Assembly (NCBI RefSeq): GCF_029168945.1
Contig: NC_083607.1
Span: 42,455,257 to 42,519,256, forward strand
Direction: 5' to 3'
Origin: Cannabis sativa
Lineage: Eukaryota; Streptophyta; Magnoliopsida; Rosales; Cannabaceae
Length of the DNA stretch: 64,000 bases
The translations under genes were made by a program, and so were the position numbers. Every line of letters starts with the position of its first letter. Position 1 is the first letter of the stretch. The notes beneath the pieces were generated by a model, which ran no database searches, was not told the DNA's origin, and saw only the letters and a list, made by a program, of their open reading frames with translations. Below, piece by piece: positions 34,731 to 47,128 of the stretch.

Positions 34731-37462
34731 TTTTCACCAAAAAATCCGATTTTTGTGGGATTTTTTTCCCAATTTTCGGATTTTTGCAATTTTCAAACCC
34801 TAAAATTAAAATAAAATATTATTTTTAATATATTTAAACTTAAATATCATTTTTTTTAAATTAATAATATTTATTTTGAAATAGGTTATTATTAATCTTT
34901 GATATTTTGAGATTTAAATTTAAAAAATTGATTATTTTATTTTTTAAATTATGGTCAGATTTAAAATTTGTTAATTTCTTTAATATTTATATATTATTTA
35001 TTTTTAATGTTAGATATATTAATATTGGGCATATTTTAAATTAAAAGATAACTTTATCTTTTTTTTTTAATTTGAAATATTATATGAAAATCACCTTATA
35101 TGATAAATTAACCTAGATATTTTTTATAGATATTCTAACCATAATATTTTTCAAATTAAAAAAATTTTGTTATTTTGTTAAATATTTAATTGTTTATAAA
35201 TTATAAGTTTAAAAAATGATATTTTAATATCTTATATCATTTTACTTATTAGAAATTTATAAATTATATTTTAAATATTTCAATAACTTAGATATTTTTG
35301 TAGAAATTTGAATAACGCTTAATTTGAGATATTTCGACATATAATTACGATAGTTATTATTTATTTATTATTTATTCTTAAAATAATAATTGCATAACCA
35401 TATCTATTTTAAAATTGGTTTATTATATTATTTTAATTTTATTAATTATAAGACTAGAAAATGATATTGAAAATATTATTTTTCAAATCATTTATCTTAT
35501 TTGATATTTAATATAAATTGATAAAATAATTCAAATAAACCTAGATATTTTAAATTAGTTTTCATTTTTGAATTTTAAATTTTGATGACATTTTTAAGGT
35601 TGGTTTTCACAACCCTAACTTTTTAAAATTTAGTTGGGTAGTTTATAATAATAATTTAATTATGTTAATATTTTATTTCACAATTTGTTACATGGACATT
35701 GTTTGTTTATTCAAAAAAAAAATTACAAACCTATTATTTATTTGATCTAAATTGCTATGATTAACTTGTTAACAGATCTAATGATCTGATTTTAATCATA
35801 GTCCAATTGTCAATAGATCCTATAAATAATTTGTAACATGTAAATTTTGTACTTCTTTCATCTGTGTAAACCTAGTAACATGATAGGGCCCATCCAAATC
35901 ATTTGACCTGTGTGAGCCTATATGTTTGCCTTTGGGCTTAGATGCATATAGGAAGCCCATTTCTGTTTTATTAATTAAATGGTCTAGGTTGCTAAAATAA
36001 AATTAATTTTTTATGAAATTGAATTAGCAACATAATTAGCTTTAAAATATATGAAATTTATTTTTTATTGAATATTTTAAAGTTAATTTTAAAAAAAACA
36101 CTTAGTTAATAAGATATATTCTAGATAGTTTTCTCTAGTGACTAGTTATATTTTCTAATATTTAATTAGGAAAATATTTTAAGCTGAAAATTAATTATTT
36201 ATTAATTAATTTTGGATCAACTTAATTAAAAATATTTTTCCTAATATTAAATTAGAATTAATAATTGAGTTTATTTTATACTTGATTATTTAATTCTTGT
36301 ATTTAATACATTTAATTAAATTGAAAATTAAACATTAAAGTTGATTTCATTCTTGATACTTAAATATTATTATTTTCAAAATATTTAATTAAATAGAAAT
36401 TATTTTAAGTTGGAAATTTTAATTTCAGAACAACTTAAATTTGAATAATTTTCAATGTATATTTTAATTTTATTTTATTAATTATTTTTTTTTTTCGAAA
36501 TTGCATTTTTTATTTAAATGCAGAAAATTTTGAATATTTTTTTTTTAAATAGATTAAAGTTGAAAATTATTTATTTTAATTTTAGACCAACTTAAATCAT
36601 TATATTTTTCATTTAAATGATTAATTAAAATAAATGAACTAAATTATATTATAATTAGAAAATAAATTAATTAGTCAATGAAAGTCTAGATAATTATTGT
36701 CTGTTTGCTTGAAGTATTTTTCTAGTTATATTTAATTAAATAGAAAATTAATATTTAAGTTGATTTTAATCATGATACTTAAATATTTGATAATTTTCTC
36801 AAATATCTAATTAAATAGGAAAATTATATTTGTGTTGAAAATTTATTTTTAATTAATTTTGGATCAACATAAAATTAGAATAATTTTTCAGAATTTATTT
36901 TATTTTATTTTAGAGCATTTTCGAAAATTGTATTTATTCTAAATACATTAATTTTCGAAATGCAATATGTATTTATAGAAAATTAAATTAAATTAATTTT
37001 GATACAACTTAAATTGAATAATTTTCTAAATATTTATTGAAAATTATTACTAAGATGGAAAATAATTCAGTTTATTTTTCATATCCATCTAAGTATAATT
37101 TTATAAATATTAAATTAAAATTTATATTTATAATTTTATTCTAAATTGGAAATTTTAATTAAATAAATAAATATTTTAAAATAAATAGATTAAAATAAAC
37201 ATTAGAAGAAAATACACTTTAAATAATGAGCTTTATTATTAGGACATTCGATCTCCATTGTTGGTGCTACATAGTTTTTGTTTTAGTGAGTAATCTTCTC
37301 TAATGGAAGAACGTTCATTAGCAATTCAACGCCGTAGATCTCGAAAGATAAGTATTTTTGTAAGTTTTTTATTTTTAGTATGGATCACCCTAATGGTGGC
37401 GACTATTAGTAAGACTTACAAAAGTATGAAAAAATGGTGGAAGCCAATAAGATAGAGTGGCC

Positions 37463-37990
37463 TTGACTCTCGCCTAAACGGGACGACCCTGGATTCTTAT
37501 CTTGATCGAATAAAAGGTTGCTAGAATGTTTATCATTTTAGATGAGCTGACAACTCTATTCAATGGATGGTATCTTTGACTCTCGCCCAAACGGGACACT
37601 AATATCAGTCTGTTGAAGACCTTGGAAATTATTTAGGTTCGTATGTTTTAGTATTTTCGCTTGTCATTCCTATTTGTTAAATGCTTAATGATTTCTGAGT
37701 TGTGTGTGAATGTATATTGAGCCATGTTATTTTCTGTTATTAATTGTAGTTTAAATTTCGAATCTTCATTGCTGGTCTAACTTGGCTTGTTGTTTTTAAT
37801 GGGACAAATCCCTAATGGATTGTCATCCATTAGACAAACATAATAGTGTCAGATCTCGATAGATAAATATTTGTAAATACAACATCTAGTTGTTCATCAA
37901 TAGATGACACCTTAGACTAGTATTTACAATATGAAACAATGAAGAAGTTTATTAAAATAAGAATAAATTTGACTCTCGCTAATCGAGACA
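37463..37990 (+). repeat. Repeated leader motif GACTCTCGCCTAAACGGGAC
   Basis: Copies lie at 37463-37484, 37576-37597 and, weaker, 37969-37990. The inner element carries the same motif on its own sense strand at 44491-44512 and 44603-44624. Confidence 0.8.
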
Positions 37991-38519
37991 TCGTTGGATT
38001 CTTATTTTAAATTTGAAATAATCCTTTAATTTTTCCTCTTAGCTTAAATAATATATATCATTGGATGAATGGTTTATAAATCAACTGCTTATTATGTCAT
38101 TCTTTTTTCTTTTATGAAATTGAATGGCACAGATGACTATAATCCCGAAATGATATAAATCCTCAATCTTAGAAATCTCCTACTTATACATGGTTACTTT
38201 AGGCAAATCATACTTAGAGTTAGATTAGTAGTGGTGGTCAAAGCTAGAATAAAACTCATTGTACATTTGGTATAAATTTAAGTCTTTGACATTAAATTTT
38301 AGACTTTAAATAGAAATTTTATATTTCTATTTCTAGAATACAATACAGTTAAACTTTCACAAGTGTTTAATATCCATTTTCAGTCAATGGATTCAAACTA
38401 TATGTTAAAGTATGGAATATGAGTTTAATATTCTGTGACCAGGATCCACTTGCACTATTCTAAGAACTCTTTAATGTAACTAAACCTAAGTCAGGGAAAG
38501 ATAACAACCGCATTCTTAT

Positions 38520-38787
38520 ATATCTATGGCATTTGTATCTTGTTCATAGTGGTTTTGACAAGATCCTTCTCTGCAAAGAGTCAATATGCCTATATCCACT
38601 GAAAATAAGTTCATCTCATTCGAAGATGGATGTACATTCAGGGGTGGATATGAGTTTTCGTTATATTCTTAGGACGATCACTCTAGATTTTACCTTATGC
38701 AAAAGAAATTTGAAATGTTTGAAAAATTTCATGAATTTCTAGCAATGGTGAAAAACCATTAAGGTAAGTGGTTAAAGATATAGCGAA
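38520..38787 (+). pseudogene. Outer element integrase remnant, upstream half
   Basis: Frames resemble the inner element's integrase region (inner: the GYEYFVTFIDDFSRY block and LMQKKSETFEKFQEFHAL). Here a plus-strand version reads LMQKKFEMFEKFHEFLAM after an altered upstream part with stops and deletions. It is interrupted at 38792 by the inner element and resumes at 48976. Confidence 0.75.
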
Positions 38788-38792
38788 CTGAT
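38788..38792. repeat. Left target-site duplication of inner element
   Basis: CTGAT, repeated at 48971-48975. Confidence 0.93.
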
Positions 38793-40683
38793 TGTTGGAT
38801 ATTATTTTACCAGGATCTTAGATCTACTCACAAGTATGTTTATTAACATCCTAAATATGAACTTTTTAAAACGATAAATTGAACACATATAAAGTTTCAG
38901 AAACCTTACATTGGGTGCAACGGAATTAAATGACTCCTTCCGTTCAGATCTCTAACCCTTGATTCCTTTCTGTAGCAGAGTATTATCAAGATCTGAACCT
39001 GGATCTTCTTCTCTGAATCCTTGATGCTGAATCTCCATTGCTGATGATCTTTCTTCACGATCTTCCTCACTATCATTGAGGTATTGCTTGATGTGCGTGG
39101 GCACTACTCTAATCACTAAGAGAGGTTCGAAATATGAAGGAAGAATAGAGAGAGAGAGTGGCGGCTAGAGAAGAGAGTGAAGGCTCAGGTTTTTCTGATT
39201 CAGAAAGTGTGTTTTTCCTGAAGCCTTCACTATCTATTTATAGCATTCCACTAGGGTTAGATTTGAATTATATGGCATTAAAATAATGAAAAAATCAATT
39301 AAAAAAGATAAAATAGGTGGCCGGCCCTGGCTAGGTGGACTGGGCCTTGATTTTTGCAATTTTGCAATTTTAACACCTTTTGTATCTGATTTTCTCAAAA
39401 ATGCCAATTTCCTAATTCAATCATTTAAATGCCAATTCTAACTATTTAATAACTATAAATAATTATTAAATAATATTGTCATTTATCATATTTATTAATT
39501 GAACCGTACAAAGTATCATAATTAACAAATATGCCCCTATTAACTCTTTCTTTACAATTTCGCCCTTACTTAGTGAAAATTTCACAAATAGACATAGTCT
39601 AATTCGTGAATTATAATTGATTAATCAAAACCAATTACATGAGTCTTACAAACAATATTATCTCAACTAGTGGGGGGACCATGGGTCTATATAACTGAGC
39701 TTCCAATAAGTAGATCAAGAATTTAGCACTAAAATTCACTAACTTATTAATTCTTCGTTGAATCCACGCATAGAACTTAGAATTGCACTCTCAGTATATA
39801 GAATGCTCTATATGTTCCACCATATAGACACATCATTAGTTATCCATTGTTATAATCCTAATGTGATCAATGATCCTCTATATGAATGATCTACACAGTA
39901 AAGGGATTAAATTACCGTAACACCCTACTATGTATTTTATCCTTAAAACACTTGACCCCGTATAAATGATATTTCAGCTTATGTGAAATGAGATCTCCAC
40001 CATTTATTTTCGTTTGGTCAAGCTCGAAGGAAATCATCCTTTGCTTACTATTTGCCATATAGAAGCTATAGATTCCATGTTTATGCTAGCGCTCCCACTC
40101 AATTGCACTACCGTGTTCCCAAAAAGTATGTATCACCCTGACCTAAAAGTAGGCTTAACTAACAATTCAAAGGAACACGAATAGCCTTTCAAGATTGAGC
40201 CTAATCATAACAGGATTAAGATCATTTGATCTAGGATCAACTTGGCGATATTGACTTGAATAGATTTTACGGTAAGTTTAATTAAATCTAAGTCAAAGTT
40301 CAATATCGGTCCCTTCCGATGCATACTCCATGCATCCAACCTGAGCTTTACTTTAACCAATGTTCTGGAAAGAACATAGTATTTCTCCAAATACAAGTAA
40401 ACTCTTGTTGTAGATTATCATATCAGTAAAACCCTGTGTTTGATAAATCTAGGAAACTTTATTCACATAGTCATGTTTACTTTCCAATGTGATGACAGCA
40501 CAATAAACATGATCAAGTATGTGAAAAGGGTTTAAGATGAATTTATAAATCAATTAGACAAGCAATCGATAAAGTGAGCCAAAACATACACAAATGAATG
40601 AAAAATACTTCTGTTTCTTTATTGATGTTGAATAAAATAGATTACATTGAAATGGAGTTTTATTTAGGGCATAAAACCTAACA
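38793..40683 (-). repeat. Inner element 3' LTR
   Basis: 1891 bp with ends TGTTGG...CCTAACA on the plus strand. It keeps the 49 bp (about 38928-38976) missing from the partner LTR. Confidence 0.93.
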
Positions 40684-40700
40684 AACTCCCACTTGCACTA
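40684..40700 (-). other. Inner element polypurine tract
   Basis: On the minus strand GCAAGTGGGAGTT abuts the 3' LTR. Confidence 0.75.
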
Positions 40701-43700
40701 ATATAAAACTAATTAGTACATATCAATTAATCCTAAATTCTGACGGTGCTTTTCAAAGGCGGTCACGGCCAAGACTTTGGTAAATGGATCAGCCAGGTTG
40801 TCCTCTGTGTCGACTTTCTCAACTAGTACATCCCCTCTTGCCACGTATCTCTGATAATGTGATACTTCCTTTCAATGTGTTTGCTTCTCTTGTGGCTTCG
40901 AGGTTCTTTACCGTTTGCTATTGCTCCATTGTTATCACGAGTAGTACCGCAGGCTTTTCCATTCCAGAACAACTCCTATGCTTTGGTGAAGAACTTTCTT
41001 AGCCGGACAAGTTCTTTAGCGCCTTCGTCGCTATGTATTCGGCTTCCATAGTTGAGTCCGATATCGAGGTTTGTTTAGCACTTCTCCAAACCACCGCTCC
41101 ACCCCAAGAGTAAACACCATCCCGGATGTAGATTTCACGTCTTCAAGACTTGCTCGGAAATCCGAATCGGTGTAGCCTATGGGATTTAAAGCACCACCCT
41201 TGTAGACTAACACAAAATTCCTTGTACTCTTTAAGTATTTCGTAATATACTTAATCGCATTCCAATGTTCTTGTCCCGGATTAGACCGATACCTCGCTCA
41301 CGATTCCAACGGCATAACGTATGTCGTGTCTAGTGCACAACATTGCATACATTAGACTTCCAACTGTATAGGCATAGGGAATATTTGCCATGTCCTCTAT
41401 CTCTTGAGGATCGATCGGATCGTTCCTTAGATAGACGAATACCAAATCTAGAGGGCATGTTTGCCCCATTGGCATTGTTCATGAAGAATCTCTCTAAGAC
41501 TTTGTCTATGTAGGCAGTTTGAGAGAGAGCAAGAGATCTGTTCTTCCGGTTTCTGATAATCTGAATACCAAGAACATAGGCTGCTTCACCCAAATCTTTC
41601 ATTTCGAATTGAGTGTTGGGCCATTCCTTAATGTGAGTCATTTTCTTGATATTGTTTCCAATGATCAAAATGTCATCAACATAAAGGACCAGGAATACTA
41701 CTATTTGGTCTTCCTTGAGTTGGTAAACACAAGGTTCATCTTCATTCTGAAGAAAGCCGTAGGTCTTGATGATTTCATCAAACCTTTTGTTCCATGAGCG
41801 AGAAGCTTGCTTAAGTCCATAGATAGACTTGTTTAACTTGCAAACTTTCTTTTCTTGCCCAGGAAGAACATAACCTTCTGGTTGCTCCATATAGATGGTT
41901 TCTTCAAGTACCCCATTAAGGAAGGCAGTCTTGACATCCATTTGCCAGATTTCATAATCGAAAGCAGCAGCTATGGAGAGAAGAATTCAGATGGATTTGA
42001 GCATGGCAACAGGACTAAATGTTTCCTCATAGTCCACGCCTTCTCTTTGGGTATAACCCTTGCCTACAAGTCTAGCTTTAAAAGTTTCGACTTCGCCTCC
42101 AGCTCCTCTTTTCTTCTTGTAAACCCACTTGCATCCTATCGGGTGATAGTCGTCAGGTGCGTCTACATATACCCAGACTTTGTTCTTTTTCATGGAATCC
42201 ATTTCTGAATCCATGCCGCTGACCATCGTTTCCGTTGCGGACTAGCCATTGCCTGTTTATAGGTTAATGGATCGTCATCAATACCGTCACCTACGACCAT
42301 ATTGATTTCACCATCCAAGCCATAACGAGCAGGTTTTGTTGAAACCCTCCCACTATGACGAGGTACGGTTGTCTTCTGAACAGAAACTTTAGTAGTAGAT
42401 TTCTCAGTTTGTTCAACTGAGGGAGTGGGATCGTCTTCTTCACGAGTGGAAGAGGACGGAACATTGGAAGGACTTATTTCTGATAGCAATTCCTCTAGAA
42501 CAACTTTACTTTTCGGTTTGTAGTCTTTAATATAGTTCTCTTCAAGGAAAGTAGCATTTGTAGAAACAAACATTTTATTATCCTTGTGACTATAAAATAG
42601 TCCACCCCTAGTCTCTTTAGAATTTCCGACAAACATGCATACTTCGGTACGTGATTCAAGTTTGCCTTCTTTCTTTCTTAAGACATGAGCAGGGCACCCC
42701 CAAATTCTGTAATGGCGTAAAATAGGTGTTCGACCATTCCAAAGTTCGACGGGTGTCTTAGGGACTGCTTTAGATGGAACAACATTTAGAATGTCATTTG
42801 CCATCTGTATAGCATATCCCCAGAAGGACGTAGACAGAGTTGAATAACTCAGCATAGACCTAACCATTTCCAAAAGAGTGCGATTTCTTCTTTCTGCAAC
42901 TCCATTTTGTTGTGGAGTAGGTGGCGATGTATTGGGATTCAATTCCAAGTTCAATTAAATGATCTTTGAACTGCATATCCATATATTCTCCACCCCTATC
43001 AGTTCGCAAGATCTTTAATGATTTACCTAACTGGTTTTGGGCCAAAGCATGAAATTCTTGAAACTTTTCAAACGTTTCCGATTTCTTTTGCATTAGGTAA
43101 AGAAAACTATATCTAGAGAAATCGTCAATGAAAGTGACAAAATACTCATAACCACCTCGGGCTTTGACATTCAAAGGTCCGCAGACATCCGAATGCACTA
43201 ACCCCAGAGGGATTTTAGCACGCTCTCCCTTTGCAGAGAAAGAACGTTTAGTCATTTTTCCTTCTAGGCAGGACTCGCATACTGGCAGTTCACCTAAGAC
43301 GACATTTTTCAATGGACCGTCTTTGGTAAGCCTATTGAGTCTATCAAAGCCTATATGACCTAAACGTAAATGCCATAGATAAGTTTGATCATCATTATCA
43401 ATCTCTTTTCTTTTTAGGTTTCTAGGTCTAGCTACATTGAAAAGTTCACTATTTAGTGAGATTTGAGTACTCGGTCTTAAAACATAAAGCCCTTGTTCCA
43501 TTATAGCAACACATATTTGAAATCCATTACGAGAAATTGAACAATTTGTACTCGAAAAATTCAATATATAAGATTGTGTTTGCAAACATGAGACACTAAT
43601 CAAGTTTCTACTAAAGTTTGGAATAAATAAAACATTTTCTAAAATTAAAAATCTTTGTTGAAACTTGATGCGGGTTTTTCCTCTAGCTTTGACCGATACT

Positions 43701-44398
43701 AATTCGCCATTGCCAACTTTAAGCTGTAACTCTCCTGGAAGCAGATTTTCCCAAGTTTTAAGCAACTGCAGTGAAGAACATACATGGTTAGTAGACCCAG
43801 AATCAACAATCCAGATGGATTTGTCGTTCTCTAAAACACATGATTCAAAGACAAAAGCATTACCTTCGTTTGAATTGTTTAGAAGCCTGGGACATCGTTC
43901 TTCATGATGACCCTTTCCATTACAATTCGAACATAGAAGATTATGTCTGATAATTGTACTTGAAGAAGCAGTTTTGCTAGATCCTTCATACCTAGTCCTT
44001 TTCCTTCGATTATTGATTGCAAACCCAGGGGGACCCATTGCAATCAAGTTCCGTTCATGGGCTCGTAATTCTGTTTCGAGCTTGTCCATGTCGGAGGAGT
44101 TAGAATTGTTGATCATGTAAGAGATAACAAATTCATTATACTCCGGAGGAAGACTATTAAGGATAAGTTGGACCCATTGTTCTCTTGATAAATCAATTCC
44201 TAGTAGATTTGCCTTTTGGAACTTCAGATTCATCATCAACAGGTGCGAGTTAATGCAACTACCAGGATGCATTTTCACACTATAGAGTTCTTTTGCTAAG
44301 ATAGTAACTAAGAGAGGATCGGGGGGTGGGTTATTCATAATGACACTACAACACATCAATAAAACAGAAGTAATGTTTTGGCTCATAAATTCATACAC
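40701..44398 (-). pseudogene. Inner element gag-pol (truncated gag, PR, INT, RT, RNase H)
   Basis: 44398-42860 holds a gag fragment with zinc knuckle CSNCNGKGHHEERC, protease WIVDSGSTNHVCSS, the GAG-pre-integrase block HLRLGHIGFDRL...CESCLEGK, and the integrase core (HSDVCGPL, TFIDDFSRYSF, RTDRGGEY). A frameshift near 42900 leads to 42954-42190 (PQQNGVAERRNRTLLEM, then the linker). Another near 42200 leads to the RT start ([21 protein letters not shown]). A TGA at 41987 follows MLKSI. RT continues at 41941 with MDVKTAFLNGVLEE and an intact LYVDDILI active site. Further frameshifts at about 41450, 41290 and 41050 break the end of RT and RNase H, whose last motifs are still readable to about 40740. 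The usual gag N-terminus is missing. Confidence 0.9.
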
Positions 44399-47109
44399 AA
44401 TTTAGAAAATAACAAGTAATGACATATGTTATAGAAATACTAAATCTAACATAGTTTATTTTCCAAGGTATTTCAACAAACTGATACAGTGTCCCGTTTA
44501 AGCGAGAGTCAAAGCATCATCCATTGAATAGAGTTGTCAGCTCATCTAAAATGATAACCATTCTAGCAACCTTTTACTCGATCAAGATTGAAATTCAGCG
44601 TTGTCCCGTTTAGGCGAGAGTCAAGGCAATTCTATCTTATGAGCTTCCACCATTGTTTCATAACTTGCAAGTCAAGTATGGTCGCCACCATTAGGGTGAT
44701 CTATACCATAGAAAACACTTACAAATTACTTATCATGCGAGGTTAAACGGTGCGAAATTGCTAATGAACGTTCCTCCATTAGGGAGGATTACTCACTAAA
44801 ACAAACGCGGTGTAAAACCCACAATGGAGATCGAATGTCTTATGATTAAAAGCTCATTATTTAAAAAAAATATATATGTATTTTGTATAATCATTTAAAT
44901 TCGATATTATAATAATGAAAAATTACAAACTAAAGTTGGTTTAAAATAAAAAACAACTTTAATTAATTTTCAATTATTATTTAAATTTGAAAAAATAAAT
45001 TCAAATAAATATCGAACAAGTTCCATAATATAATAATGAAAAATTAAAAATCAAAATTGATTTAAATAAAAAATCAACTTTAATTAATTTTCAATTATTA
45101 ATTAAATTCAAAAAATAAATTTGAATATAAAATGGAACAAATTTGAAAATATCTTGGTTAAGTTGTTTTAGAAGAATCTAAAAAATCAACTTAAATATCT
45201 TTCAAATCAGATTTAATTAAATTCAAAATTAAGTTGTAACCACTTAATTTTGTAGATATTTTAAGTTAATATTCAAAAAGATATTAACCTAAAAATATCT
45301 AAAATATTCCATTTTAAGTTAATATTTGAAAAAATATCAACTTAAAAAAATATCTAAAGAATCTTAATAACCAATGCCTAAAATTCATCAACTTAATTTT
45401 TGAAATTTTGAATTCAAAAGATATTCAGATTTAAGTTGGTTAGTTGTAGATAACTAAATATCAACTTAAATAGAAATATTTAATGAAAAATTTAAATTAA
45501 GTTCCAGAAAGAATCTAGATGGTTATAATTCTATATTTAATTAAATACAAGAAAATACATATAGTTTAGCTTAGAATATAAAATTCTTTAAACTATGATT
45601 TTCTAAATTAATTTCAAAATAAATGAAATTAATTATGTTGCTAATTCAATTTTAATTAGGTTAAACTAGTGTAATTAACCTAGTACAGTCATTCAAATCA
45701 GGCAAATGGGCCTTCACAATTGGGGTGGTTTGTGTGAGGGGGTGCTGGGTTCAGTATGTCGTACCCACTTCTATGGCTCCCAACTCTCACACAAGGCCCA
45801 AAAGAGAGGAATTTAACCTTAATAAGAACAACTGTTATTAATTGAATAGGCCCAAAAACTAAATGGGCCTAAATAAAATCTATCAAGAACTATGATAATT
45901 TATTTTAGCAACATTAACCTATATGCATCTATAATAAAATTAAACACATAGGCTCACACAGGCACACTTTGGATGGGTCCTATCATGTTGCTAGGTCATA
46001 CACAGATGAAAGAAGATTGTAAATTATACCTGTTACAAATTATTATCTTGACCAAGGGAGCCATCAGATCATTAGATCTGGCAAAAGGTAACCATGACTA
46101 TTTGCAATCAAGTAATAATAGGTTTTGAAAACTTACACACAAGTTAAAACACATACTCCTGCCACAGGGTTAGCTGGATAGTTGGAAGTAGGATTTATTT
46201 AATTTGAAATAAATAATTTGGAATAATAATTAAAAATATTTTAATATTCGAAAATTAAAATAAAAATTTAAAAAAAATTTCGGAAATAAAAAAAATTTAA
46301 ATTTCGAAAAAAAAAAATTAAAATTAAACCTACTAATATCTTATATCTATTTAAAATTTCATGATTATAAATATCTTATTTTAAATTTAAATAAGGTCAA
46401 AATATCTAAAAAGATTTTTAAAAAAAAAATCTTAAAAGATAAGATATAATTTAAAAAAAAAAATCTTAAAAGATAAGATATTTTTAAAATATCTTAAAAG
46501 ATAAGATATTTTAAAATATCTTAAAAGATTTTATAAATATCTTATAAAATCTGACCTTAAATTTAAAAAAAATATAATCAAATTTAAAAATAAGATAGAT
46601 ATTTAAGCAAGAAGATAGATACTAATTCTATTCATATTCAAATTACACTAATATCTTGAATTAAATTTAAAAATATTAAATTAATTCAAAATGATAATTA
46701 GAATTGAATTAGGAATAGTAATAGTATAAATACAAAACTATACAAAAAATTGGAAGTTAATTCCATGAAAAAGCATGAAAAATTGAAGAAAAACAAAAAA
46801 ATTCGAAACTGTACGGACAGATTTGCGATCGCAGGAAAATATCAGCACAGCCTCGATTTTTCCAAATCTTCAAAAAATCATAACTAATTCAAATAAAATC
46901 CAAATTAAGTTCTGTAAAAGGCTAACATGCTTAATTTTTTCCATACTATCCATTGAAAATAATTCCAGAGATAAAATCGCAATTATTTTTCACGAATATT
47001 TCACAAACATCAATCAATCATCAAATAACACTCAATACAACATGATACCATCCAAAGAACATACTAACAATCGTTTTAAAGTCCAAATTTCTTGCAAGTA
47101 AATCAATTA
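44399..47109 (-). mobile_element. Inner element leader (5' untranslated region)
   Basis: 2.7 kb of AT-rich sequence lies between the primer-binding site and the first gag codon. No gene is seen. It carries two copies of the GACTCTCGCC motif (44491-44512, 44603-44624), a palindrome TGCGATCGCA (46824-46833) and an AT-rich tandem repeat. Segments align with the leaders of the outer and right-hand family A elements. Confidence 0.75.
46428..46545. repeat. AT-rich tandem repeat ATCTTAAAAGATAAGATAT
   Basis: Three to four copies of a unit around ATCTTAAAAGATAAGATAT follow one another. The unit is itself nearly self-complementary. Confidence 0.75.
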
Positions 47110-47126
47110 CCATGGCTCTGAGGCCA
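47110..47126 (-). other. Inner element primer-binding site
   Basis: On the minus strand TGGCCTCAGAGCCATGG lies two bases after the 5' LTR. It is complementary to initiator-Met tRNA apart from mismatches at the fourth and fifth bases. Confidence 0.78.
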
Positions 47127-47128
47127 GT

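Larger units (their letters stand above)
34268..38519 (+). mobile_element. Long AT-rich leader of outer family A element
   Basis: More than 4 kb lie between the primer-binding site and the first pol remnant. The sequence is very AT-rich and has no plausible gene, and gag is essentially gone. Segments match the leader of the inner element on the opposite strand, for example 35700-35950 with 45690-46130 and 37300-37650 with 44490-44820. Two structured parts stand out: a GC-rich island at 34510-34730 and the repeated GACTCTCGCC motif at 37463-37990. Confidence 0.75.

Noticed and set aside
34532..34814. 81-85 codon frames on both strands
   Set aside because: They arise from the GC-rich leader island of a retrotransposon. 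Both strands being open is a composition effect.
40205..40396. Identical 63-codon frames at 40205-40396 and 48492-48683
   Set aside because: They are the same non-coding stretch in the two LTRs of the inner element.
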